From contig RGUK01000004.1 in assembly GCA_010027825.1 (NCBI GenBank), positions 1 through 43,322 on the forward strand: DNA of 43,322 nt, in the 5' to 3' direction. Numbering within the stretch: the stretch's first letter is position 1; every line of letters starts with the position of its first letter. This stretch comes from a bacterium. Its GTDB lineage: Bacteria; Dependentiae; Babeliae; Babeliales; RVW-14. The notes beneath the pieces are model-generated. The model made no database searches. It saw only the letters and a list, made by a program, of their open reading frames with translations, and had not been told where the DNA came from. The translations under genes were made by a program, and so were the position numbers. Positions 7,351-14,787 of the stretch are shown here, one piece after another.

Positions 7351-7803
7351 TTACCTGCCGTCTGTTTCGCAATAGATTACAAATGTGCAGCCGCACTGTT
7401 GCGCAAGTTTTACGACGTTTGGCGCGTACACAGAGACGATTTTTGTTTTGTCTATTTTGTTATCAGCGATTAACGCCAAAAGACCCAGCTTTGCAATTCC
7501 GCGTCGCCGGTATTCGGGGTCTACAAAACACTCGACTGTTTGTACAACTGTCGGGCGGCCTTTGAAATTTTCGGTCCACGGGCGCGTTCCAACCCAGCCG
7601 GCTAGTGTTTCGTCTACCCAGATAAGCGCAAGCGCCATTTCTGGATGCGGCTGCGCGTGATTGACGTGCAGATAACGCTTAGCGAGTTCTTTTTGAATTG
7701 AGCTGTCGCTGCCAGAATCGGGCCACGACAATCTTGTCATGATTGCCGTCACATCGACCAGACCCAGCCGGTTGATGTCTTTGATTTTGATAACAAATTC
7801 CAT
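7351..7803 (-). CDS. GNAT-family acetyltransferase-like protein
   Basis: The frame reaches 7827, but ATG 7803 (MEFVIKIKDINRLGLVDVTA) is preceded by GGAGGACC, giving 150 residues. The GNAT core is visible: strand 4 (VVQTVECFVDPEYR), the acetyl-CoA loop RRRGIAK at residues 99-105, and a following strand and helix (KIVSVYAPNVVKLAQQCGC). GNAT enzymes transfer acetyl groups from acetyl-CoA to amines; the substrate cannot be inferred. The catalytic region looks intact. Confidence 0.75.
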   Translation of the reverse strand: MEFVIKIKDINRLGLVDVTAIMTRLSWPDSGSDSSIQKELAKRYLHVNHAQPHPEMALALIWVDETLAGWVGTRPWTENFKGRPTVVQTVECFVDPEYRRRGIAKLGLLALIADNKIDKTKIVSVYAPNVVKLAQQCGCTFVIYCETDGR

Positions 7804-7841
7804 GGCAGGTCCTCCGTGACCAACCATGGAGTATACATTAG

Positions 7842-7974
7842 CGCGGTAGGCGGGAGTCGAACCCGCTGCAGTAGATTTTCGGCCCGTCCGTCATTTCGGC
7901 AATTAAGTATGCGCACTTTTGCACACCGGAGATCTGATTACAAATCAGCTGCATTATCATTATGCTATGGGGGC
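7842..7974 (-). tRNA. tRNA-like element: tRNA-Thr(UGU)-like 5' half and a separate T-arm
   Basis: Reading minus strand from 7974: a 7-base acceptor-like GCCCCCA, a D-arm with GCAT/ATGC stem, and an anticodon arm at 7949-7933 with loop TTTGTAA (anticodon TGT at 7942-7940). No normal T-arm follows. About 66 bases later a perfect T-arm GCGGG-TTCGACT-CCCGC (7866-7850) is followed by CTACCGCG, which does not pair with GCCCCCA. The region thus looks like the 5' half of one tRNA and the 3' end of another, or an attP-like remnant. The 5' half overlaps the end of the upstream gene by 15 bases. Confidence 0.3.
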
Positions 7975-8430
7975 AGTTATTAAACCCGCGGGCCAGTAGT
8001 ATGGCAAATCGATTGGCTCCCGCCAACCGAACCGCGAATAGTGGCGAAAGTCTTTGCGCAATAAGTTGCTGCGATGACTGGCGTGAAACCGTGCGTCGCC
8101 AAACCAATGTGGGTAGCGATTGTGCTCTGTTTCGGGGCGGAGTTTGTGATAAACATCCATAAACTGCGCGAGAAGAGTGTCTTTAAAGCCGCGACGGCGC
8201 CACTCACGGCAGATCACAATTGCATAAACAGCGAGTTGTAATTCATATCCCGCCCACATGCGGACTGCAGGATGATTGCGCCATCCGCGTTTGCCGGGTG
8301 TATGCTCACCTACTGAGACGCCTAAACATAGAAGCGTTTGTTTGCATTCAAGTCGTTGTTTTCCGGTTCTTCTATTATCAAGCACAGCCGCCGACGCGCG
8401 AAAACTCGGTAACGGCAAAAACGTGTTCAA
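7960..8430 (-). CDS. Pyrimidine-dimer-glycosylase-like (MSMEG_6728-type) protein
   Basis: 156 residues from a TTG at 8430 that overlaps the upstream stop as TTGA; this start restores the N-terminus I expect for the family (MNTFLPLPSFRASAAVLDNR, then RTGKQRLECKQ). Other signatures: NHPAVRMWAGYE, CREWRRRGFKDTLL and WFGDARFHASHRSNLLRKD. The family is often labelled pyrimidine dimer DNA glycosylase/MSMEG_6728-like, so a DNA-repair or base-excision role is likely but is family knowledge, not shown here. The C-terminus runs 15 bases into the tRNA-like element. Confidence 0.75.
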   Translation of the reverse strand: MNTFLPLPSFRASAAVLDNRRTGKQRLECKQTLLCLGVSVGEHTPGKRGWRNHPAVRMWAGYELQLAVYAIVICREWRRRGFKDTLLAQFMDVYHKLRPETEHNRYPHWFGDARFHASHRSNLLRKDFRHYSRFGWREPIDLPYYWPAGLITAPIA

Positions 8431-9080
8431 GTATTTTCTTTCTTTTTGTGCTCGTGTGGTATTTTGAGTCCGTGCGCTGCGATAAATGTTTCTAACTCTT
8501 TTATGCGCGCGACTAAATTGCGCCAGCATTTCATACGTAATAAATTCTCACACTGCGTTACAATTTGCAGGTGGTCTGGATTAACGCAACGCGGGTTTCT
8601 ACATACGTGATCTAGTTGTACGCCGGGCGGTAGCGGTCCGTTGACGCGCGCCCACGAATAACGGTGCGCCATGTGTTTTTTTCCGCGCCACCAAAACTGC
8701 CCGTATCCTGCTTTTTTCTTTGCGCCACGACCAGAGCCGCGACCGTTTTTTATGAAATTCCAGCAACCGGTGTTTTGGTCAACGGCAAACGAGCGCAACC
8801 AGCGTTCGTCTTCTGTCTCGTCGTTAATAATTATTGATAAAAATCCGCGACGATTATTTTGCGCCCAGTGAGTACTGCACAGATTTTTTGCGATCGGTTT
8901 TCGCGCGCAACCGGGAAATACACATGTCGTACCGTTTGCTCCTAGAGTAGCAATTTTTTTAAGCGGTACGCCGGCACGAAACTGATCGTAGTGGCGCTGA
9001 CAAAGATTTGCGGCTTTTACTTTTCGCCCGCAGTCTGAAAACGAGCAAATTCGTTCTGTTATTTTTACGTTATTCGTCAT
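8427..9080 (-). CDS. HNH homing-endonuclease-like protein with two zinc knuckles
   Basis: The frame extends upstream as Thr/Lys-rich shadow of the acidic gene; ATG 9080 gives a sensible 217-residue protein. Two N-terminal zinc-knuckle-like repeats (Cys12, Cys17, Cys27, His30; Cys53, Cys58, Cys68, His71) precede an HNH domain: YGQFWWRGKKHMAHRYSWAR, then LDHVCRNPRCVNPDHLQIVT with Asp157-His158, Cys160, Cys165, Asn167 and His170. Such proteins cut DNA and often act as free-standing homing endonucleases in phages. It overlaps both neighbours by a few bases. Confidence 0.85.
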   Translation of the reverse strand: MTNNVKITERICSFSDCGRKVKAANLCQRHYDQFRAGVPLKKIATLGANGTTCVFPGCARKPIAKNLCSTHWAQNNRRGFLSIIINDETEDERWLRSFAVDQNTGCWNFIKNGRGSGRGAKKKAGYGQFWWRGKKHMAHRYSWARVNGPLPPGVQLDHVCRNPRCVNPDHLQIVTQCENLLRMKCWRNLVARIKELETFIAAHGLKIPHEHKKKENT

Positions 9081-9387
9081 CGTTGTCGTCGAAATCTTCT
9101 TCGTATTCGGGGTCGTCATCCTCTTCGTCCTCGTATTCTTCGTCCCAGTCTTCGTCGTCGTCACCCCATTCTTCGTCCTCGTCTTCCTCGTCGTCTTCTT
9201 CGTCATCGTCGTCCGTGAAAACGTAGTTTGGTTTTGAAAAATCGCTATCTTTGTCTTCGTCGTCGTTTTCTTCATCGTTTACGAACTGCCACTCTTCTTC
9301 AATAAAATCATCGTCTAATCCGTCGTCGTGGCGTGCGGCTTTCTCATCTCTGTGTCGACGAAACGAAGCAGGCTCAAAGTAGCGCAT
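9070..9387 (-). CDS. Extremely acidic low-complexity protein
   Basis: 105 residues from ATG 9387 (MRYFEPASFRRHRDEKAARH), two bases after the upstream TAA. After a basic-aromatic N-terminus, the last 70 residues are almost all Asp and Glu with spaced Trp, Tyr and Phe (DDDDEEDDEEDEDEEWGDDD). Such composition suits a DNA-mimic or chaperone for basic proteins, which is inference. The coding sequence is a GAC/GAA/GAT repeat region that produces a poly-Ser shadow frame on the other strand. Confidence 0.7.
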   Translation of the reverse strand: MRYFEPASFRRHRDEKAARHDDGLDDDFIEEEWQFVNDEENDDEDKDSDFSKPNYVFTDDDDEEDDEEDEDEEWGDDDEDWDEEYEDEEDDDPEYEEDFDDNDDE

Positions 9388-9389
9388 AG

Positions 9390-12023
9390 TTATCCAGTTT
9401 CCCGGGCAAGATTGGCGGCTGGTAATAAATATTGATCGCACCAACTACTGTCAACAAGAATGCCCGGGAGATTGCGTACAGCCTCTTCTCCGGCGAGAAC
9501 TCCACGTTGCGCCAATAGTTTAACAAGCCACGACCAATTTGGGGCTATGGCTTTTCTATCATAAAAATAGCGATCAATTGCCCGCTGGTTCAACCACCAG
9601 TGCGTTTTTTTACGCACTATGTAATTTCCGGGCTGCCCGATATTTCGGGCCCGCGGCAAAACCGACAGATCGCCGTTTTGAATGGCTGCTGTTAACGCCG
9701 TAAAAAACGCTGTATCAGCCGAGTTTTGCGTAATTAGATGGTTGTTTGCGTATTCAAGTTGGAACGCGTTTCCGTATGTTTCTGTCAACCATGCGTGCAT
9801 ATCTGCCAGCACGGCTATGGTAGTTATCGGGTGCGTGAGGCTGACGCGCATACGCTGCCGGAGCGTGCGCTGGATGTACGCTGGCAGTATGTAAGTAAGC
9901 GGCGCAAAATCTGTCGCCGGGCTCGCCGTCCCATTGACTATTTGCCAGCCGTATGTCGGCGCGACGCTGGCCGTCTGCGGTGACAAGTGCGCAAGTATAG
10001 GCCGATTATGGCAGCGCGGAACTATTGGGCTTAGACTGGTGGCGTCGAATACGCTAGCAATTGTTGTTGGCCAGTCTAGCGCCGTTGTGCGGTCATACAC
10101 GGCGGCGCACGCATTTGATCGTCGCAAAATATCAATACGCTGATGTGCGCAACCAAGCGTTTCAGCGATTTTGATTGCGGTTAAAAAACTGTCGTCGGTA
10201 AGCCCGGTCGCCGCTGAGTCGCGCCGCAAAATTGGGGCAATCAGGTCTGCTGTAATTACCGCGACAACCGTCCATATAAATGCGTTCTCGGGGCTTGGTG
10301 TTAGAAACTGCCTTATCGCGGGCGGCGCAACAGCCACGGGTTCTGGGAAAACTACGTGTTTGTTTTTTTCGCTGGGTTGTGCGGGGGCTGACGGCGTACC
10401 ATCTACCGCCAACTCGTAGTTTGCGAAACGAAATGCGTTTGCGCGGTCGTCCCACCCGAGACAATTAGATACGCATACAAGTTCTGGTTTGCTTAGCGCT
10501 ATCGCTATCAGGTGACTGCGGCTGTTCCAACGACTGTCGTACAGCATTACTTTTTTATGCGCGGCAACAACGCCAGCTGTGTACGCCAATAATCCCGCGC
10601 GTTCTATTTTAACGGCATTATCCGCAAATGGTATTTCTTCGCCGTTAAGGTAGATGACGCCGGTATAAGTTTTCTCGCCGTCGTCGGCTTGCATAATTTT
10701 GCTAATGACAATGTTTGCGTCACAAATGTGATGATTTGTAACACTCCACCAACCGTCAGCTTTTGGAACGACAGTTCGCTGCCACGGTTGTTGCACCGTC
10801 GGCGTAATATTTTTCGACGTCTTGACGTGCGTCAACACGCGGTCAGAAAAACCCGGCGAAAAATTATCGCCGATTTTATTTAGAAACGGTACAAGTTTAT
10901 CGGTCGAAATTGTGAGCCGTGTTGCAAATGAGTGCGCCGCTATTTCGTTCATTTGACCAAGCGTGCTGGTTAAACGCGTCTGCCACGTCTCGGCGTTTTT
11001 GCGCAGCGACACGAGGCGGCTCATTGCGTTTGTCGCAAGTCTTTTTTGCAGGCGCTGGTTTTGTGCGGCTACCGTTACGTAGCCCCGTGCATTTGCCGCG
11101 CGGCTAATCAATTCAGGCGACACCACGTGACTTTGAAAAATACGAGGCACCGGAGTAAACGCGCACCAACTCCCGCCCCAGCTGTTTGCCTCAACGCCTG
11201 TATAGCTCGCCATGAGCGGCAAAAGAGACAGCCCGCGGCGCAGCATCTCGCACTGCAAGCTCAAAGCCCACATAGGGTCATCGACAATAAATTGCGTGCT
11301 TTTTAGCAGCTCTCCTGCCGGCAAAAGCGCGGTGCGTAATAAAAAGTATCCTGCTTCTGGCCTGTTTCTTTTGTACTGGCTGACGGCGATAAAATTTTGT
11401 TTTGCCGTAAACTGTTCGTCGTATTGCGCTATTAAAAACCCGGTTAACCTACCGGGAAGATCGTAGTACGGGAATACAAGGCTGGCGCCGTTATCGCGTA
11501 TAGGGTTTATCAATGGCCGGCGGACAAATCGTTGTAGCGTGTCTAGCTGTTCTTTGTACGCCACGCCGACTAGCCCAGCCGCGTTTATTTCTGGATATAC
11601 GCCAAGTTCCCGCAGGCGACAGGCAATGATATCATCGTGGTGCCCCCAAATCTGCGCCTCAGCGTCAAACCAGAACTGCTCAAATTTTTCGACGCGTTCG
11701 ACGGTCCGGGCGTATTCATTAACCGCGTTATCTTTTTCGGCGGCATTTATGGCGTTTAATTCGATAAACCGGGCGATCGCCACATCCGGGCTTGTATTCC
11801 ATAATGCCGCGCCAAACGTTATGATATCTCCATGGGCTAAGCACGCATTACAGTGCAGCCAGATACCGTTAGTACTTGCGTCGTCGAACAGGTGTAGCGT
11901 ATTTTTTTGACACAGCGGACAACCGACGACGGCTGGAAAAACCAACTGGTCAGGTGCAATGCCCAACGCCGACAGGGCAATCGCGTGGTGTTGGCGGCTA
12001 ATTAAACAGGTAGGAAATCCCAT
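9390..12023 (-). CDS. Zinc-ribbon primase/helicase-like protein, motifs degenerate
   Basis: 877 residues from ATG 12023. The N-terminus has a CHC2-like zinc ribbon (Cys35-x2-Cys38, Cys58-x2-Cys61). Residues about 180-290 look TOPRIM-like (LVFPYYDLPGRLTGFLIA, then STQFIVDDPMWALSLQCEML), with the usual catalytic Glu position read as Asp. Around residue 520 is a DUF927-like signature (CVSNCLGWDDRANAFRF). The following region, where an ATPase P-loop is expected, reads DSAATGLTDDSFLTAIKIAE and lacks GKT/S. I read it as a primase-helicase relative, possibly without ATPase activity. Its ATG shares bases with the divergent gene at 12022. Confidence 0.65.
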   Translation of the reverse strand: MGFPTCLISRQHHAIALSALGIAPDQLVFPAVVGCPLCQKNTLHLFDDASTNGIWLHCNACLAHGDIITFGAALWNTSPDVAIARFIELNAINAAEKDNAVNEYARTVERVEKFEQFWFDAEAQIWGHHDDIIACRLRELGVYPEINAAGLVGVAYKEQLDTLQRFVRRPLINPIRDNGASLVFPYYDLPGRLTGFLIAQYDEQFTAKQNFIAVSQYKRNRPEAGYFLLRTALLPAGELLKSTQFIVDDPMWALSLQCEMLRRGLSLLPLMASYTGVEANSWGGSWCAFTPVPRIFQSHVVSPELISRAANARGYVTVAAQNQRLQKRLATNAMSRLVSLRKNAETWQTRLTSTLGQMNEIAAHSFATRLTISTDKLVPFLNKIGDNFSPGFSDRVLTHVKTSKNITPTVQQPWQRTVVPKADGWWSVTNHHICDANIVISKIMQADDGEKTYTGVIYLNGEEIPFADNAVKIERAGLLAYTAGVVAAHKKVMLYDSRWNSRSHLIAIALSKPELVCVSNCLGWDDRANAFRFANYELAVDGTPSAPAQPSEKNKHVVFPEPVAVAPPAIRQFLTPSPENAFIWTVVAVITADLIAPILRRDSAATGLTDDSFLTAIKIAETLGCAHQRIDILRRSNACAAVYDRTTALDWPTTIASVFDATSLSPIVPRCHNRPILAHLSPQTASVAPTYGWQIVNGTASPATDFAPLTYILPAYIQRTLRQRMRVSLTHPITTIAVLADMHAWLTETYGNAFQLEYANNHLITQNSADTAFFTALTAAIQNGDLSVLPRARNIGQPGNYIVRKKTHWWLNQRAIDRYFYDRKAIAPNWSWLVKLLAQRGVLAGEEAVRNLPGILVDSSWCDQYLLPAANLARETG

Positions 12024-13200
12024 GACAAACATCCCGCTCGATCAGGCGCATGACGTCAGTGGCCGCGAAACACACAGGCTTACGACTCTGTATCCGCAGC
12101 CCGACTTTGTAAAAAATGCCGCGCACGAAAAACTGAGTGGTGCCGCGGATTTACCACGCCATCTATACGCCGATCAGCGCCATAAACTTTATCCGTGCCA
12201 TACCGCCCCTGCAACATGGATGTCCGCTCTTTTCTTCGCGGACAAGCAGGCGCAGTTCGACGCCAGGGAGGCTGCGGCTATTCAATCTAGAATACACCAA
12301 GCCGCCGAGTATTTCGGTATTCGCGGGGCGGTCACTGAATTAGAAGAGAAAGTCGCGGCTAGCGCGGCGCAGGATATTAATAGCCTACCTGATTCCGAGT
12401 TTGCCATTGTCTGGGTGAGCGACGTCGGGGGGAAAGAACGCCATTGGCCGCTGCGCAACGCCGAAGAAGTCAAGTTTGCGGCCGCGCATTTTAAGACTTT
12501 CCGCGACAACTTTGTTTTTGACGACCGACACGTAATTGCCACAAAGATCCTCGAAAAGGCCGCGCAATACGACGCAGACGTTTCGGGGGCTGAGGGCTCG
12601 CTAGAGCTGGCCGCTGGGCTGGGTGCCTGCGCGGCCAAAGTAGCGAGCGATATGATCAAAGACCGCGTACGGCTCACCCGCCGGCAGCATGCGCAGCTGG
12701 CAGTAGAGTTGTCCAAGTTAGCAGAAGCGGTCGACCAGAACCCCGAAATGGCGCGTACGGTTGACATGCGGCTAAAGTTGGCGAGCGCGGTCGATAATTT
12801 TGATAGAAATACTAACCTCTATCGCCTGTACGACGCCGGCGGCCTTCCGCGCCCCGAAGAAGTTCTGTTCGCCATTACCGAAAAGGTGGCGCGGGACTTC
12901 ATGGCGCAGAATGTCGAAACCACTACGGGCAACGTATATGCTCTCGATGATCTTGAGAAGCTAGCCGTTGATGATGTGCGCGAGTGGCTTGGCGACGACT
13001 TCGCTGACGCGGTAAGCGCCGGCGGCGTGTACATGGACCGCGAAAAACTGGCCGCGATTGTACCCACGCTTGATCGCGGTATGGCGGCTATGCTCGACCG
13101 ACTTATGTCTGAGAAGAGCGCCGGGGCGGTTGTTAAGTCAGCGTCGGCTGACAGCCTTCTTTCGCTTGCCCGGCTTCATGAGCTTGCGGCTGGCGGCTGA
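12022..13200 (+). CDS. Hypothetical phage protein, 392 residues, plus-strand island
   Basis: ATG 12022 (MTNIPLDQAHDVSGRETHRL) has an AGGTAGGA site upstream and is preferred over an in-frame ATG at 11959 inside the antisense gene. The N-terminal third has a distinctive segment (RHKLYPCHTAPATWMSALFF); the rest is helical and Ala-rich with Asp/Glu (SLELAAGLGACAAKVASDMI). The segment resembles a phage protein family I remember as unannotated; a structural or internal virion role is possible. It starts in a CATG shared with the divergent primase-like gene and overlaps the convergent gene by 63 bases. Confidence 0.75.
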   Translation: MTNIPLDQAHDVSGRETHRLTTLYPQPDFVKNAAHEKLSGAADLPRHLYADQRHKLYPCHTAPATWMSALFFADKQAQFDAREAAAIQSRIHQAAEYFGIRGAVTELEEKVAASAAQDINSLPDSEFAIVWVSDVGGKERHWPLRNAEEVKFAAAHFKTFRDNFVFDDRHVIATKILEKAAQYDADVSGAEGSLELAAGLGACAAKVASDMIKDRVRLTRRQHAQLAVELSKLAEAVDQNPEMARTVDMRLKLASAVDNFDRNTNLYRLYDAGGLPRPEEVLFAITEKVARDFMAQNVETTTGNVYALDDLEKLAVDDVREWLGDDFADAVSAGGVYMDREKLAAIVPTLDRGMAAMLDRLMSEKSAGAVVKSASADSLLSLARLHELAAGG

Positions 13201-13644
13201 CGCTTTCTTTTTTGGCTTTCGCTTTTTTACCGGCGGATTAAATAGCGTCCGTATACGGTTCAGCACGAACCTATCGGTAGTCCGCTTATAGTTTACGTCG
13301 TCCCACGCTTGATCGACTTGCTCGATACCGCGCCGCGAGGCTTCGATGTCGTGGGCTAAACTGTAGGCGGGGTTGTGCCATTTAAACGCCGCCTCTTTTT
13401 TCTCGCGCGTGTCGCACACCGACATTTCAAATACTTCGTGTGTGCGCCGGTCGATGATCATTTGCGCGCTGGCGACGATACCAAATATACCCTGATGTTT
13501 TGCTTCGTAGACTGCGTCAACAATCGCCGCGTTGTCGCCGTAACACGACCAGCAGTAGTCCACGACTTCTTGAATGCTGTAGTTGCAGGCACGAAAAAAT
13601 TCAGCTATTCGCGCCAGACCGGCGTGATCTATTTTGATGCTCAC
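13138..13644 (-). CDS. Hypothetical protein with basic C-terminal tail
   Basis: 168 residues starting at GTG 13644 (MSIKIDHAGLARIAEFFRAC), with AAGGAG eleven bases upstream in the first copy of a tandem repeat. The middle contains several Cys and Trp (VVDYCWSCYGDNAAIVDAVY) and a helical region. The C-terminus is strongly Lys/Arg-rich (KKRKPKKKASAASRKL) and is encoded antisense to the end of the plus-strand gene ending at 13200. A nucleic-acid-binding tail is plausible. Unknown family. Confidence 0.65.
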   Translation of the reverse strand: MSIKIDHAGLARIAEFFRACNYSIQEVVDYCWSCYGDNAAIVDAVYEAKHQGIFGIVASAQMIIDRRTHEVFEMSVCDTREKKEAAFKWHNPAYSLAHDIEASRRGIEQVDQAWDDVNYKRTTDRFVLNRIRTLFNPPVKKRKPKKKASAASRKLMKPGKRKKAVSRR

Positions 13645-13706
13645 TTGAAAACTAACTCCTTCAGGCGTGATCTATTTTGATGCTCACTTGAAAACTAACT
13701 CCTTCA
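13621..13706. repeat. Perfect 43-bp tandem duplication over a translation start
   Basis: Two perfect 43-base copies lie head to tail at 13621-13663 and 13664-13706. On the minus strand each carries AAGGAG, a GTG start and the first eight codons of the 168-residue gene. The upstream copy also encodes the last codons of the preceding gene, and its GTG opens an eight-codon reading frame (MSIKIDHA, then TGA), so a mini-frame precedes the true start. Confidence 0.9.
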
Positions 13707-13932
13707 ATTTTGTTATCAATTCGCGCACACCCCGCCGGGTTGGCGCCGGCACTGCGCGCGCCGGCACTTCGCCCGGCTCAACGTTTTGAGAAGATAAGCC
13801 GCCCGACTTCTCGGCTAACTCGCTTCGACAGTATTCGAGGTAGAGTTGCCAGTTGTCGTAAGAATCTCTGTCTTCGGCTCGTTCGTATGGGATGTAGGGT
13901 GGTGCGTCTGGGACTCTGTCGTTCCAGCCCAT
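13684..13932 (-). CDS. Hypothetical protein, 82 residues
   Basis: ATG 13932 is preceded by AAGGACAAACAGCA, a well-spaced site. The protein has a Pro/Tyr/Asp-rich N-terminus (PDAPPYIPYERAEDRDSYDN), a helical middle (WQLYLEYCRSELAEK) and an Ala/Pro/Arg segment before a helical end (RELITKLKELVFK). The first 118 bases overlap the C-terminal extension of csrA in another frame. Unknown family. Confidence 0.65.
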   Translation of the reverse strand: MGWNDRVPDAPPYIPYERAEDRDSYDNWQLYLEYCRSELAEKSGGLSSQNVEPGEVPARAVPAPTRRGVRELITKLKELVFK

Positions 13933-14105
13933 TGCTGTTTGTCCTTCTTTTTAGTTCCGCCAATTAACTCGCCCCGCACTATCGTTGTTGTTTGCGGCGC
14001 TGTTAAACCAATCTTGACTCGATCGCCTGTGATTCCCAAAACTTTCACAACGATTCCGTCGCCAATTACAACTTCTTCTTCCTTCTTCCTTGACAGTACA
14101 AGCAC
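13815..14105 (-). CDS. csrA: Carbon storage regulator CsrA, with extra C-terminal tail
   Basis: CsrA is a small dimeric RNA-binding regulator that binds GGA in leader hairpins to control translation. The first 47 residues match it position by position: MLVLSRK start (Leu4, Arg6), IGDGIVVKVLGITGDRVKIG, then LTAPQTTTIVRGE with Arg44 in its conserved place. The start is GTG 14105. Typical CsrA ends at about 60-70 residues; here the frame runs to 96 through a low-complexity Thr/Ser tail that overlaps the next gene's start. The tail may be real, or the frame may have lost its original stop. A phage-encoded copy could redirect host mRNAs. Confidence 0.85.
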   Translation of the reverse strand: MLVLSRKKEEEVVIGDGIVVKVLGITGDRVKIGLTAPQTTTIVRGELIGGTKKKDKQQWAGTTESQTHHPTSHTNEPKTEILTTTGNSTSNTVEAS

Positions 14106-14115
14106 CGTGTCACCA

Positions 14116-14787
14116 TCATGATGTAGCTGAACCTTGTAACATTTTTACGACATACTCCGTGTTGCCGTTTTTTAGGTCCAGCGCGGTCAATTGTTTGATA
14201 AGTAAATTCGTTTTTAATCGAATCGACTGGTTGATGTCTTCTGTTTTGTCGGCTTCGAAATCGTAGACCGCGTTAAACATCGCCGGGTCGTCTGAAAAGT
14301 CTGTGATGTTGGGGCTGACCCGGGCAGCCCGCAGAGCAACGCGCAAGATATCTGGCGCGTTAATAATCCCTTCGCTGTCAAGCACTGCGCCGATATAACC
14401 GCGCACTTCGTCGGTAAACGGTTCGTTATCGTCATCTTCGGGCGGGCTGATGAGCAGCGCTTCGGTAATTCCCCACGCCGCCTCTTCGGCGTCAGCTGGA
14501 TCCCACATATCGGGGCGGTATGTGTCGCCGCCCATCACGTTGCAGAACGTCACAAAGTCCGGCAGGCTTTTGAAAAACTTGTCGGTTGTGAGGATCTGAA
14601 TTGCGACGAGGAGCTTATCGAGCGCAAGCTGCGGCAGTTCAACGTCGAACTCTTCCTCGATTTCGAGCGTGATTGTCGCCGGATCCCAGTCCAGCGCTTC
14701 GACGCCGAACTTATCCAGAAACAGAGTCAGTAGGACGCTCGCAAACGTCTCCCTGCTTTTCCAAGCTTCCTGCGCTATTGTCGACAT
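14116..14787 (-). CDS. Hypothetical acidic protein, 223 residues
   Basis: ATG 14787 (MSTIAQEAWKSRETFASVLL) has a GTAGGA site about ten bases upstream; the frame itself extends to 14838. The protein is acidic and helical throughout, with repeated Asp-Asp-Asp-Asn style loops (PPEDDDNEPFTDEVRGYIGA) and no catalytic motif. Its first 77 bases overlap the end of the upstream gene in another frame. Unknown family; possibly structural or regulatory. Confidence 0.65.
   Translation of the reverse strand: MSTIAQEAWKSRETFASVLLTLFLDKFGVEALDWDPATITLEIEEEFDVELPQLALDKLLVAIQILTTDKFFKSLPDFVTFCNVMGGDTYRPDMWDPADAEEAAWGITEALLISPPEDDDNEPFTDEVRGYIGAVLDSEGIINAPDILRVALRAARVSPNITDFSDDPAMFNAVYDFEADKTEDINQSIRLKTNLLIKQLTALDLKNGNTEYVVKMLQGSATS

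Noticed and set aside
7838..8107. 89-codon minus-strand frame across the tRNA-like element
   Set aside because: It runs through the tRNA-like arms and the end of the neighbouring gene, in a different frame from the supported 7960-8430 gene, with no start signal.
9008..9226. Poly-Ser frame on the plus strand
   Set aside because: Shadow of the Asp/Glu-rich acidic gene at 9070-9387.
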